Below are positions 46,677 to 55,994 of a DNA stretch of 64,000 nucleotides, piece after piece. Origin of the DNA: Alcaligenaceae bacterium CGII-47. Its GTDB lineage: Bacteria > Pseudomonadota > Gammaproteobacteria > Burkholderiales > Burkholderiaceae_B. The position numbers and the translations under genes were made by a program. How positions within the stretch are numbered: position 1 is the stretch's first letter; each line of letters starts with the position of its first letter. The stretch lies in contig JAHTBO010000006.1 of NCBI GenBank assembly GCA_019166125.1, positions 1 through 64,000 on the forward strand, in the 5' to 3' direction. The notes below the pieces were generated by a model, which saw nothing but the letters and a program-made list of their open reading frames with translations, was not told the DNA's origin and made no database searches.

Positions 46677-47965
46677 CAGGGGTACAGGCCGCGCACCTGG
46701 CGTGCTTCGAGGATACGCGTGCAAGCGACGATGAACGCGGCCGTACGTAACGAGACCTTATGCTCGCGTGCGACGGCAGACATGGACGCGTAAGCCGCGC
46801 GCATCATCGCCTCCAGGCGGTGATTGATTTCTTGTTCGGTCCAGAAAAAACTGGAGAAATCCTGCACCCATTCGAAATAGCTGACGGTCACGCCGCCGGC
46901 ATTGGCGACCACGTCAGGCACGATGACGGTGCCCTTGGACGAGATAATGTCGTCGGCCTCGGGCGTCGTTGGGCCGTTAGCACCTTCGACCAGAATACGG
47001 GTGTGGATCAGATCGGCGTTGTCATGATTGATCTGGCCTTCAAGCGCGGCAGGGATCAGGATGTCTGTCTCGAGTGACCAAAATGATCGGGCGTCCAGCG
47101 TCTCGGTCAACGGGGCGCCCGCGACGCCGCCGTGCTGTTCGACGTGCTCTAATAAAGCCAGGACATTTAGACCCTTGGGGTTGTAGACGATACCGGTATG
47201 GTCGTAGACAGCGACGACCAGAGCGCCCGCCTCATAGAATAGGCGGGCAGCCGTCCCGCCAACGTTACCAAAGCCCTGGATGGCAATGCGTGCACCTTTA
47301 ATAGGGATTTGACTCTCGCGTGCGGCCTCGCATGCGACGACGTACACCCCCCGGCCGGTGGCTTCGACGCGCCCCAGGCTGCCGCCCAAAGAAACAGGCT
47401 TACCTGTGACGACACCCGTGGCAGATGTGCCCTCGTTCATGGCGTACGTGTCCATCATCCAGGCCATGGTCTGTGCGTTGGTATTCACGTCGGGTGCGGG
47501 AATATCTTTATTGGGTCCAATAATGACGCCGATCTCGCTGGTGTAACGACGTGTGATGCGTTCAATTTCGGCCTGAGAATAATTATGCGGATCGAAACGG
47601 ATGCCGCCCTTGGCGCCCCCGAAAGGCAGATTCACTGCGGCGGATTTGACCGACATCCAGGCCGATAGCGCCATGACCTCGGACAGCGTCACGTCCTGAT
47701 GGTAGCGTACGCCGCCCTTGCCTGGCCCACGTGAAAGGTTGTGCTGGACACGATAGCCTTCAAAGTGCGCGACGGTGCCGTTGTCGAGTTCGACAGGGAT
47801 ATCGACGATAAGGATGCGTTTGGGGCGCTTGAGGGTCTCGACCCATTTTGCCAGCTTACCCAGATAGGGTGTCACACGCTCTACCTGCTCTAGGTAGATC
47901 CCCCACGGGCCTGGGTGCTCGGGGTCCAGGTATGAAGGGACTGGACGTGGACTGGGTTCTGACAT
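46676..47965 (-). CDS. gdhA: Glutamate dehydrogenase (Glu/Leu/Phe/Val family)
   Basis: 429 residues. Oxidative deamination of glutamate or the reverse. The substrate-binding motif [14 protein letters not shown] with the catalytic Lys region, the Rossmann [15 protein letters not shown], and [12 protein letters not shown] are clear. Cofactor specificity cannot be fixed by eye. It is first of a two-gene unit with asparaginase. Its upstream region (47966-48059) has a TAAAAT -10-like box at 48010-48015 on its strand. Confidence 0.93.
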   Translation of the reverse strand: MSEPSPRPVPSYLDPEHPGPWGIYLEQVERVTPYLGKLAKWVETLKRPKRILIVDIPVELDNGTVAHFEGYRVQHNLSRGPGKGGVRYHQDVTLSEVMALSAWMSVKSAAVNLPFGGAKGGIRFDPHNYSQAEIERITRRYTSEIGVIIGPNKDIPAPDVNTNAQTMAWMMDTYAMNEGTSATGVVTGKPVSLGGSLGRVEATGRGVYVVACEAARESQIPIKGARIAIQGFGNVGGTAARLFYEAGALVVAVYDHTGIVYNPKGLNVLALLEHVEQHGGVAGAPLTETLDARSFWSLETDILIPAALEGQINHDNADLIHTRILVEGANGPTTPEADDIISSKGTVIVPDVVANAGGVTVSYFEWVQDFSSFFWTEQEINHRLEAMMRAAYASMSAVAREHKVSLRTAAFIVACTRILEARQVRGLYP

Positions 47966-48059
47966 GACAAATAACCTCGTTGCGAAAATTGAATGGCAAA
48001 GTATCGCCTATTTTAGTGCGCTGACCAAAAGTTGTCCCGATCGTCGGGGCCGCGGCACC

Positions 48060-48734
48060 TTATATCCCGTACTCTTTTAGCCCCTCTAGATCCAGTACCT
48101 GCACCGCGCCGTACTCGACCCTCAGCAGGCCTGCCGTCTCGAGTGCGCCCAAAGCCTGATTCGTACGCTGGCGGGATATGCGCGCCAGATAACCGATCTC
48201 CTCCTGGGTGATTTCCAGGCGTGTCGATTTACTTGGGTAGAGCAGCGGGTTGAACAGTTCTGCCAGACAGCGCGCGACGCGTGCATCCGGCGCCAGCAGG
48301 CGGTCGTACTCGGCCTTACCGATGAACTGTGCGACCCGCTCATTCAACTGGTGAAGCAGATAGCGGTTAAACGGGATACTGTTATCAAGCAACCAGTCGA
48401 ATGTATCGCCGCGCAAGCGCGCAATCACGCTTTGGCGCAGCGCCACTACATCGTATTTACGGTGCTCGCGTTTGAGCAACGATCCCTCGCCGATCCAGCC
48501 GCCAGTGGGAACACCGGTAAGCGAGGCCATCTTGCCGTCGGCATTGCCCACCGAGACCTTGACCAGGCCGCTCAGTACACCAATCCAGGCAGAGGCCATC
48601 CCCCCTTTGTGTTCGATGATCGAGCCGGCCTCGACCACGGCAATCTTTGTGTCGCGCACGACACGCTCTTGCTGTACTGGGTCCAGCAGATCAAACCACG
48701 CCGCGCCTTCTTGGAGCGATGTATGCAAATTCAT
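48060..48734 (-). CDS. Crp/Fnr-family transcriptional regulator
   Basis: 224 residues. A cyclic-nucleotide-binding-like barrel (to about 120) is followed by a dimer helix and a C-terminal winged helix (EITQEEIGYLARISRQRTNQALGAL). The phosphate cassette is altered (GEGSLLKREHRKYDVVAL instead of a canonical R-S/T-A), and there are no Fnr-type N-terminal cysteines, so the ligand is neither obviously cAMP nor an Fe-S cluster. It is divergent from the acyl-CoA ligase/ABC transporter cluster, so it is a good candidate for its regulator. Confidence 0.85.
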   Translation of the reverse strand: MNLHTSLQEGAAWFDLLDPVQQERVVRDTKIAVVEAGSIIEHKGGMASAWIGVLSGLVKVSVGNADGKMASLTGVPTGGWIGEGSLLKREHRKYDVVALRQSVIARLRGDTFDWLLDNSIPFNRYLLHQLNERVAQFIGKAEYDRLLAPDARVARCLAELFNPLLYPSKSTRLEITQEEIGYLARISRQRTNQALGALETAGLLRVEYGAVQVLDLEGLKEYGI

Positions 48735-48888
48735 GGGTGATTACCCTTGGAATAACGTGAATGTCATATCTGTGACAGTTGAGCGGCACGCATGCTTGTA
48801 CCTTGTATTTTATAGACCTGACCATATCAGGCGCATCAACTCTCGTATCCCTTTGATATAGGGGGCCGAGTAGGCTGAAGGAGATATC

Positions 48889-50850
48889 ATGGCACACGTT
48901 GCCTCGCGACCCAATACCTTTCCCGCTCTGGTTCGACACCATGCGCAGGTGCGAGGCCAGCGCCCGGCGATCCGCGAAAAGGATCTGGGTATCTGGCAGA
49001 CGCTGACCTGGGCGCAGCTTGCCGCCCAGGCGCATGAGCTGGCTGCCGGCCTCGCTGCCTTGGGTGTGCAGGCAGGTCAGCACGTTGCGGTAATCGGTGA
49101 GAACCGTCCTCGTCTGTACCTGGCCATGATTGCAACACAATTCCTTGGTGCCATCCCGGTTCCCTTATACCAGGACGCCGTCGCAGAGGAAATGCTCTAT
49201 GTCCTACAGGATGCCGAGATCAGCGTCATCGTGGTCGAAGACCAAGAACAAGTCGACAAGATGCTCGAGGTCGCGGATCGCTGTCCGGCCATGCGCCACG
49301 TGATCTACGACGATCCGCGCGGCCTGCGTCATTATTCCGATCCCATGCTGCTGTCCTGGGAGCAACTTCAGGAACAAGGCCGGGCGTATGAGCAGGCTCA
49401 CCCAACTGAGGTGGATGCTCGCGTTGCTGCCGTCGATCCCGATGCGCCCGCAGCCATGTTTTATACCTCGGGTACGACAGGCAAACCCAAAGGCGTTGTA
49501 CTCACACATCGTGCCCTGATTGGCCGTGCCGAAGTGGCCGAGCGATTCGAGGGCCTGACCGACCATGAGGATGTGCTGGCGTATTTGCCGCCTGCCTGGA
49601 TCGGGCAAAATATGTTCTCTTATACCCAGTTTCTGGTGACCGGATTTACGGTCAATCATCCCGAGTCGCCCGAGACGGTTGCCATCGACATGCACGCGAT
49701 CGGCCCCACCTACTACTTTGCCCCCCCACGTGTGCTCGAGGCGTTGCTCACGCACGTTATGATCCGCATGGAGGACGCCAGTGCAGCAAAACGCTGGCTC
49801 TTTCATCGTTGTATGGCCCTCGCGCGCCGGGTTGGTGTGCGTATTCTGGATGGCGATCCCTCGGTCAAACCTTGGGATCGTCTTAAATACGCCCTAGGCA
49901 ACTTTTTGATCTATGCGCCGCTGCGCAATACCTTGGGGATGGGGCGCGTGAGGGTGGCCTATACCGCGGGTGAGGCCATCGGCCCGGACTTGTTCATGTT
50001 CTACCGTTCGATCGGCATCAACCTCAAACAACTCTATGGTTCGACCGAGACATCTGTGTTCGTATGCGTGCAGGCGGATGGGCGTGTGCGCGACGATACC
50101 GTGGGCCCACCATGTGAAGATGTCGAGATCCGCGTAGCAGAAAATGGGGAAATTCAGTTGCGTAGCCCCGGAATGTTCCAGGGTTATTACCGCAATCCAG
50201 AGGCAACGGCCGAGTCCTATACCGAGGACGGCTGGTACCACACTGGGGATGCAGGATATCTGGATACCGATGGCCAACTAAAGATCATCGATCGGGCCAA
50301 GGACGTCGGTAAGCTCACCGATGGCAACCTGTTTGCCCCGAAATATATTGAAAATAAACTGAAATTTTTCCCTTTTATCAAAGAAGTTGTGGCGTTTGGT
50401 GCCGATCGCCCAGAAGTGTGTGTATTTATCAATATCGATCTCGAGGCTGTAGGCAACTGGGCAGAGCGCCGCGGCTTGCCTTATGCCGGCTATACCGATC
50501 TGGCAGCCAAGCCCGAGGTCTACGACTTGATCCGTGACTGCATCAATCAAGTTAATCAGGATCTGTCCACAGATCCTAAACTTGCGGCCTCACAGGTGGC
50601 ACGCTTTCTCATTTTGCACAAAGAGCTCGACCCGGATGACGATGAGCTGACGCGTACGCGCAAGGTTCGCCGCGCGTTCATCGCCCAGAAATATGCGGTG
50701 CTGGTTGATGCTTTGTTCGCAGGACGGGATCGCCAGCATATCGAGACCGAGGTGAAGTTCGAGGATGGGCGCAGTGGCATGATCGCTGCCGACTTACGCA
50801 TCGAGCACGCTGAGCGTGTCCCGGTGACCCCTTTGAAAAAGGCAGCCTGA
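48889..50850 (+). CDS. AMP-dependent acyl-CoA synthetase (long-chain type)
   Basis: 653 residues. It activates a carboxylic acid with ATP and CoA. The P-loop FYTSGTTGKPKGVVLTHRAL, LYGSTETSVFV, and the hinge region GWYHTGDAGYLDTDGQLKIIDRAKD are all present; the protein is of the long-chain/FadD15-like branch without a membrane anchor. It starts a tight run with livG two bases after the stop. In this cluster type the acid is imported by the ABC transporter and activated at once; the chemical identity of the acid is unknown. Confidence 0.88.
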   Translation: MAHVASRPNTFPALVRHHAQVRGQRPAIREKDLGIWQTLTWAQLAAQAHELAAGLAALGVQAGQHVAVIGENRPRLYLAMIATQFLGAIPVPLYQDAVAEEMLYVLQDAEISVIVVEDQEQVDKMLEVADRCPAMRHVIYDDPRGLRHYSDPMLLSWEQLQEQGRAYEQAHPTEVDARVAAVDPDAPAAMFYTSGTTGKPKGVVLTHRALIGRAEVAERFEGLTDHEDVLAYLPPAWIGQNMFSYTQFLVTGFTVNHPESPETVAIDMHAIGPTYYFAPPRVLEALLTHVMIRMEDASAAKRWLFHRCMALARRVGVRILDGDPSVKPWDRLKYALGNFLIYAPLRNTLGMGRVRVAYTAGEAIGPDLFMFYRSIGINLKQLYGSTETSVFVCVQADGRVRDDTVGPPCEDVEIRVAENGEIQLRSPGMFQGYYRNPEATAESYTEDGWYHTGDAGYLDTDGQLKIIDRAKDVGKLTDGNLFAPKYIENKLKFFPFIKEVVAFGADRPEVCVFINIDLEAVGNWAERRGLPYAGYTDLAAKPEVYDLIRDCINQVNQDLSTDPKLAASQVARFLILHKELDPDDDELTRTRKVRRAFIAQKYAVLVDALFAGRDRQHIETEVKFEDGRSGMIAADLRIEHAERVPVTPLKKAA

Positions 50851-50852
50851 TC

Positions 50853-51650
50853 ATGAGTAATCCCTCACGCGAACAACGTATTGGCCCCTCTATATTGGAT
50901 CTACAAAATATATCTTTGTCATTTGGTGGTGTGAAAGCGCTGACGGATATTTCCTTTGATGTGCGCGAGCATGAGATCCGTGCCATCATCGGGCCCAACG
51001 GCGCGGGCAAGAGCTCCATGCTCAACGTCATCAATGGCGTCTACACGGCGCAGCATGGCCAGATCACACTCGACGGTGTGAAATTTACCAAAATGAATTC
51101 ACGACGCGCCGCCGAGATGGGCATTGCCCGCACGTTTCAGAATCTGGCCTTGTTCAAGGGCATGAGCGTGCTGGATAACATCATGACAGGGCGCAATCTG
51201 CGCATGAATAGTGGTGTGCTCGCTCAGGCATTCAGATTGGGTTCGGCGGTTCGCGAAGAAATCTCTAACCGCGAATTTGTCGAAAATATCATTGATTTTC
51301 TGGAAATTCAGGCACACCGCAAGACCCCGGTGGGGCGTTTGCCTTATGGCCTTCAAAAACGCGTTGATCTGGGGCGCGCACTTGCCATGGAGCCGCGCAT
51401 TCTGCTGCTCGACGAGCCCATGGCGGGTATGAATATCGAGGAAAAGCAGGATATGAGCCGTTTTATCCTCGATGTGAATGACGAGTATGGCACCACCATT
51501 GTGCTCATCGAGCACGATATGGGGGTGGTGATGGATATATCAGATCGGGTTGTCGTGCTGGATTATGGGCAGAAAATCGGCGATGGCATACCTGAGGTGG
51601 TGCGTGATGATCCAGAGGTCATTCGGGCTTATCTGGGTGCGGGTCACTAG
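50853..51650 (+). CDS. Branched-chain-type ABC transporter ATPase, LivG-like
   Basis: 265 residues. Walker A GPNGAGKSSMLNVINGVY, a signature-region VGRLPYGLQKRVDLGRALA (Leu-Pro-Tyr-Gly replaces the usual LSGGQ-type core), Walker B ILLLDEPMAG and the switch His in VLIEHDM. It pairs with the LivF-like ATPase at 55148 to power uptake. It lies 15 bases before the first permease. Confidence 0.9.
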   Translation: MSNPSREQRIGPSILDLQNISLSFGGVKALTDISFDVREHEIRAIIGPNGAGKSSMLNVINGVYTAQHGQITLDGVKFTKMNSRRAAEMGIARTFQNLALFKGMSVLDNIMTGRNLRMNSGVLAQAFRLGSAVREEISNREFVENIIDFLEIQAHRKTPVGRLPYGLQKRVDLGRALAMEPRILLLDEPMAGMNIEEKQDMSRFILDVNDEYGTTIVLIEHDMGVVMDISDRVVVLDYGQKIGDGIPEVVRDDPEVIRAYLGAGH

Positions 51651-51665
51651 GCGAGGGGTGGGGTG

Positions 51666-52595
51666 ATGGGTTCTTTCCTGGAAACAGTGATTGGTGGCTT
51701 GATGAGTGGCATGCTTTATGCGCTAGTCGCTCTGGGCTTTGTGCTGATCTTCAAAGCATCAGGCGTCTTCAATTTCGCACAGGGTGCGATGGTGTTGATC
51801 GCGGCACTGGCGATGGCGCGTTTCTCTGAGTGGTTTGGCACTTGGTTGGGGGGCGATCAGCTCTGGCTGGCCAACGTGTTGGCGTTTATTGTTAGTGCGC
51901 TATTCATGTGGCTGATCGCAGTGCTGGTAGAGCGCTACGTATTGCGCCATCTCGTCAACCAAGAGGCGACGACCTTATTGATGGCGACTATCGGGATTAC
52001 CTATTTCCTCGATGGTATCGGGCAAATCATGTTTGGTAGCTCGGTCTACTCTATTGATGTCGGCATGCCTAAGGATCCCGTCTTTCTCATGGAATCGCTG
52101 TTTGACGGCGGGGTGCTGGTGAGCCTAGAGGATTTGACCGCAGCGGGGGTTGCTGCCGTGCTGGTGGCCTTGCTGGCGTTCTTCTTTCAGTACACCTCGG
52201 TGGGCCGGGCACTACGTGCCGTGGCGGATGACCATCAGGCGGCGCAGTCGGTGGGGATTCCCTTGAACCGGATATGGATCGTGGTCTGGACCGTGGCGGG
52301 GCTCGTGGCGCTGGTGACCGGGATCATCTGGGGCTCAAAGTTCGGTGTGCAATTTACGCTCTCGACCGCAGCGCTGCGCGCGCTACCCGTTGTGATCCTC
52401 GGTGGACTGACCTCGATTCCGGGCGCCATTGTAGGGGGGCTCATCATTGGTGTGGGCGAAAAACTCTCCGAGGTGTATCTGGGGCCGTTTGTGGGCGGTG
52501 GAATAGAAATCTGGTTTGCCTATATGTTGGCCCTGGTGTTTTTGTTGTTCCGTCCCCAGGGATTGTTTGGCGAAAAGATCATCGACCGCGTCTGA
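51666..52595 (+). CDS. Branched-chain-type ABC transporter permease, LivH-like
   Basis: 309 residues, about eight membrane helices. Family hallmarks: LMSGMLYALVALGFVLIFKASGVFNFAQG at the N-terminus (two helices), GRALRAVADDHQAAQSVGI (EAA-like loop), and VVILGGLTSIPGAIVGGLIIG. Start could be GTG at 51663 or ATG at 51666; the latter has better spacing to GGGG. Confidence 0.9.
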   Translation: MGSFLETVIGGLMSGMLYALVALGFVLIFKASGVFNFAQGAMVLIAALAMARFSEWFGTWLGGDQLWLANVLAFIVSALFMWLIAVLVERYVLRHLVNQEATTLLMATIGITYFLDGIGQIMFGSSVYSIDVGMPKDPVFLMESLFDGGVLVSLEDLTAAGVAAVLVALLAFFFQYTSVGRALRAVADDHQAAQSVGIPLNRIWIVVWTVAGLVALVTGIIWGSKFGVQFTLSTAALRALPVVILGGLTSIPGAIVGGLIIGVGEKLSEVYLGPFVGGGIEIWFAYMLALVFLLFRPQGLFGEKIIDRV

Positions 52596-52630
52596 GCGCG
52601 CTGACCACCACAGATTAGCAGGGACCAAGC

Positions 52631-53692
52631 ATGTTTTATCGTGAAAATGGACAGTTTAAAAGCACCTACCGCTCCGATCAGCAGATCCTGCCGATTCGTC
52701 AGGACCGGATCTTTATGTTTGCCTTGCTCGGTGTTGCGTTTATTCTGATTCCGCTGGGCGCATCCGATTATTTTTTACAGGCGATCTTTGTTCCATTCCT
52801 GATTCTGTCGCTCGCCGCGATCGGCTTGAATGTGTTGGTCGGCTATTGCGGGCAGATATCGATTGGCTCGGGCGCATTCATGGCAGTGGGTGCCTACGCA
52901 GCCTGGAATTTTGGTGTACGCCTTGATCTGCCGCTGATTGTGCAGATACTGCTCGGTGGGGTCTTTGCCACGTTGGCGGGGGTCGTATTTGGGGTGCCCA
53001 GCTTGCGTATTCGGGGCCTATACCTCGCTGTGACGACACTGGCCGCACAGTTTTTCATGGACTGGGCGTTCTTGCGTATTCCGTATTTTACGAATTACTC
53101 GTCCTCCGGGAATGTGTCGGTGCCGCCGCTGCAGACCTTTGGCCTGCCCATCGAGACGCCTGCCCAGAAATATGTATTCGTATTGTGCTTTGTTGTGGTG
53201 ATTGCCCTATTGACCAAGAACCTCGTGCGCGGTGCCATTGGACGTCAGTGGATGGCAATCCGCGATATGGACGTGGCCGCTGCCGTGATTGGGATTCGGC
53301 CGGTCTACGCCAAGCTCACGGCTTTTGCCGTGAGCTCGTTCATCATTGGTGTGGCCGGCGCCCTCTGGGCTTATATCCATCTGGGTTCCTGGGAGCCGCT
53401 GGCCTTCGATCTGAACCGCTCATTGCAGTTGCTGTTCATCGTCATCATTGGCGGCCTGGGCTCGATCATTGGCAGTTTTTTCGGTGCCGCCTTTATGGTC
53501 CTGGTGCCGGTGCTGCTCACTTATGTCCCGCGCTGGTTCGGCCTCGAGATGCCGGTGGATATTGCTTCGCACATTGAACACATGATTTTTGGCTTCCTGA
53601 TCATTTTTTTCTTGATCGTGGAGCCACACGGCCTGGCCAGGCTGTGGAGCATAGGCAAGGAAAAATTGCGCATCTGGCCATTTCCACATTAA
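52631..53692 (+). CDS. Branched-chain-type ABC transporter permease, LivM-like
   Basis: 353 residues, about nine membrane helices. Signature stretches: ALNVLVGYCGQISIGSGAFM-like LNVLVGYCGQISIGSGAF, GVPSLRIRGLYLAVTTLA, RQWMAIRDMDVAAAVIGI (coupling loop) and FIVIIGGLGSIIGSFFGAA. Partner of the LivH-like permease 35 bases upstream. Confidence 0.9.
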   Translation: MFYRENGQFKSTYRSDQQILPIRQDRIFMFALLGVAFILIPLGASDYFLQAIFVPFLILSLAAIGLNVLVGYCGQISIGSGAFMAVGAYAAWNFGVRLDLPLIVQILLGGVFATLAGVVFGVPSLRIRGLYLAVTTLAAQFFMDWAFLRIPYFTNYSSSGNVSVPPLQTFGLPIETPAQKYVFVLCFVVVIALLTKNLVRGAIGRQWMAIRDMDVAAAVIGIRPVYAKLTAFAVSSFIIGVAGALWAYIHLGSWEPLAFDLNRSLQLLFIVIIGGLGSIIGSFFGAAFMVLVPVLLTYVPRWFGLEMPVDIASHIEHMIFGFLIIFFLIVEPHGLARLWSIGKEKLRIWPFPH

Positions 53693-53771
53693 TGATGTCA
53701 ATCGGGGCAAGGTCCATTTCGGGCGGCGTCCGCAACACTATGGTGGCTTTAGACACCAGGAGGAGCAAAAG

Positions 53772-55097
53772 ATGAAATACCCCTTGAAAATAACCGCGGC
53801 GGTGGCGATTGCCGCTGCAGCTTTGACCAGCATACCGACGGTCGCTTCGGCAGCCGAAGAGTTCGTACCCCTGCTGGTCTATCGCACAGGCTCCTTTGCC
53901 CCCTTAGGCATACCCTGGGCCGATGGTAAGCTTGACTACCTCAAGCTTGTCAACGAGCGCGATGGCGGCGTCAATGGCGTCAAGATCGTCTACGAAGAGT
54001 GCGAGACAGCGTACTCGACGGATAAGGGCGTGGAATGCTACGAGCGCCTTAAGGATAAGTTCGGCGGTGCGACAGGCTTTGATACCCAATCCACAGGCAT
54101 TACCTTTGCTGTAACCGATCGTGCCATGGTCGATGGCCATGCAGTGGTAACCATGGGTTATGGCTTGTCCCAATCCGCAAATGGTGCCGTGTTCAAGTGG
54201 AATTTTCCGCTATTGGGTACCTATTGGACCGCCGCTGATGTCATGATTCAGGATATCGCCAAAAAGGTCGGTGGCGAGGATAAGCTCAAAGACAAAAAAA
54301 TTGCGCTGGTCTATCACGACTCACCCTTTGGCAAAGAGCCGATTGCACTATTGGAAGAGCGCGCCAAGGCAAATGGCTTTGAACTTCAGCTCTATCCTGT
54401 CACAGCGCCCGGTGTCGAACAAAAGTCCACCTGGCTGCAAATCCGCAAGAGCAAACCGGACTTCGTCCTGCTCTGGAGCGCCGGGATCATGACCCCGACT
54501 GCGATTCGCGAAGCACAGGGTATCGGCTACCCGCGTGATCAGATGTATGGTATTTGGTGGGCCAGCTCCGAGACCGATGTCCAGGATCTGGGTGATGCGG
54601 CCAAGGGCTACAACGGCATCACTATCCACAATAGCGCCGAGCATGGCCGCGTCCATGACGATGCCAAGAAATACCTCTACGACAAGGGTTTAGGCTCGGA
54701 CACCACAGGCAAGTCTTTTGGCTCTCTGGCCTACACCCGCGGCATGATGATCTCTATGCTGCAGGTCGAGGCCATCCGTACTGCACAAGAGAAGTATGGC
54801 AAGGGTAAGCACATGACGCCTGAGCAGGTGCGTTGGGGCTATGAGAATCTGAACGTTGATCAGGCTCGCCTAGAGACGCTTGGCTTTGCTCAGCTCATGC
54901 GCCCGGTCAAGACCACGTGCGAGGACCACATGGGTGATGACTGGGCACGCATCATTCAGTGGAACGGTAAAAAGTTCGATGTGGTCTCTGACTGGTATCA
55001 GTCCAATCCCAAGTACGTGAACCCTTTGATCAAGACATTGGGTGATAAGTACGCTGCCGAGAAAAAACTCCAGGTGCGTGACTGCACCAAAGAGTAA
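53772..55097 (+). CDS. ABC transporter substrate-binding protein (Peripla_BP_6)
   Basis: 441 residues with a signal peptide (AAAALTSIPTVASAAEE). A type I periplasmic binding protein with the Liv-type N-terminal start FVPLLVYRTGSFAPLG, and an extra-long first lobe loop. Such long binding proteins occur with transporters for aromatic or hydrocarbon-derived acids rather than leucine. A GGAGGAG box precedes the ATG. The stop is followed by a hairpin with a UUCG loop, so this gene may be expressed above its neighbours. Confidence 0.87.
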   Translation: MKYPLKITAAVAIAAAALTSIPTVASAAEEFVPLLVYRTGSFAPLGIPWADGKLDYLKLVNERDGGVNGVKIVYEECETAYSTDKGVECYERLKDKFGGATGFDTQSTGITFAVTDRAMVDGHAVVTMGYGLSQSANGAVFKWNFPLLGTYWTAADVMIQDIAKKVGGEDKLKDKKIALVYHDSPFGKEPIALLEERAKANGFELQLYPVTAPGVEQKSTWLQIRKSKPDFVLLWSAGIMTPTAIREAQGIGYPRDQMYGIWWASSETDVQDLGDAAKGYNGITIHNSAEHGRVHDDAKKYLYDKGLGSDTTGKSFGSLAYTRGMMISMLQVEAIRTAQEKYGKGKHMTPEQVRWGYENLNVDQARLETLGFAQLMRPVKTTCEDHMGDDWARIIQWNGKKFDVVSDWYQSNPKYVNPLIKTLGDKYAAEKKLQVRDCTKE

Positions 55098-55106
55098 GCC
55101 GTAGCT

Positions 55107-55134
55107 TGCCGGGCAGCCTTCGGGTTGTCCGGCA
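55107..55134 (+). other. Intercistronic hairpin with UUCG tetraloop
   Basis: TGCCGGGCAGCC and GGTTGTCCGGCA pair over 12 positions (two G-T wobbles) around TTCG closed by C-G, an exceptionally stable tetraloop. No T run follows; the ribosome site of the next gene (AAGGAG) starts a few bases later. Confidence 0.8.
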
Positions 55135-55147
55135 CCAAGGAGCACTT

Positions 55148-55975
55148 ATGGATAAACCATTATCCCCTGAACCCGCGGTGCTATTGAGCGTCAATGGTAT
55201 TGAGGTGATCTATAACCACGTCATCCTCGTCTTGAAGGGGGTGTCGCTAAGCGTGCCTGAGGGAAATATCGTCGCCCTGCTTGGGGCGAACGGCGCGGGT
55301 AAGACAACGACGTTGCGCGCCATCTCGAACCTGCTGCGTGGCGAACGGGGTGAGGTGACCAAGGGCAATATCGAATATCGCGGTGAACGCATCGAACGGC
55401 TCACGCCCTCTGATCTGGTGCAGCGCGGTGTGATACAGGTCATGGAGGGGCGCCATTGCTTCGCACACCTGACAATCGAGGAAAATCTCCTGACTGGTGC
55501 CTATACGCGTAAGCTCTCACGTGCCGAGTTGAATGGGGCACTGGATCGTGTTTACCAATATTTTCCCCGACTCAAGCATCGTCGGGGGACGCAAGCAGGC
55601 TACACCTCAGGGGGCGAGCAGCAGATGACGGCGATTGGCCGTGCGCTGATGGCGGATCCGCGCATGATTCTGCTCGATGAGCCCTCAATGGGCTTGGCGC
55701 CACAGATTGTCGAAGAGATCTTCGAGATTGTGCGTGACCTGAATCAGCGCGAGGGGGTGAGCTTTTTGCTGGCCGAGCAGAATACGAATATCGCCTTGCG
55801 TTATGCCGACTACGGCTACATCCTTGAGAACGGCCGCGTCATGATGGATGGCGCAGCCCGCAACCTGGCAGAGAACGAAGACGTCAAGGAATTTTATCTG
55901 GGTGTCTCGGGTGGCGGGCGGCAAAATTTTCGCGATACCAAGTTCTATCGTCGGCGCAAGCGCTGGCTGGCCTGA
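55148..55975 (+). CDS. Branched-chain-type ABC transporter ATPase, LivF-like
   Basis: 275 residues. Walker A GANGAGKTTTLRAISNLL, signature YTSGGEQQMTAIGRAL, Walker B MILLDEPSMGLAP, and FLLAEQNTNIALRYADYGYI. An AAGGAG lies eight bases before this ATG, so the longer frame from 55106, which crosses the hairpin, is not used. A C-terminal extension of about 25 residues (KFYRRRKRW) is basic. Confidence 0.9.
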   Translation: MDKPLSPEPAVLLSVNGIEVIYNHVILVLKGVSLSVPEGNIVALLGANGAGKTTTLRAISNLLRGERGEVTKGNIEYRGERIERLTPSDLVQRGVIQVMEGRHCFAHLTIEENLLTGAYTRKLSRAELNGALDRVYQYFPRLKHRRGTQAGYTSGGEQQMTAIGRALMADPRMILLDEPSMGLAPQIVEEIFEIVRDLNQREGVSFLLAEQNTNIALRYADYGYILENGRVMMDGAARNLAENEDVKEFYLGVSGGGRQNFRDTKFYRRRKRWLA

Positions 55976-55994
55976 GACCAGAGAGGTAGTAGTC

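Noticed and set aside
48036-48048. CCCGA/TCGGG stem after the Crp/Fnr gene as a terminator
   Set aside because: Only five pairs with a three-base loop and an interrupted T run.
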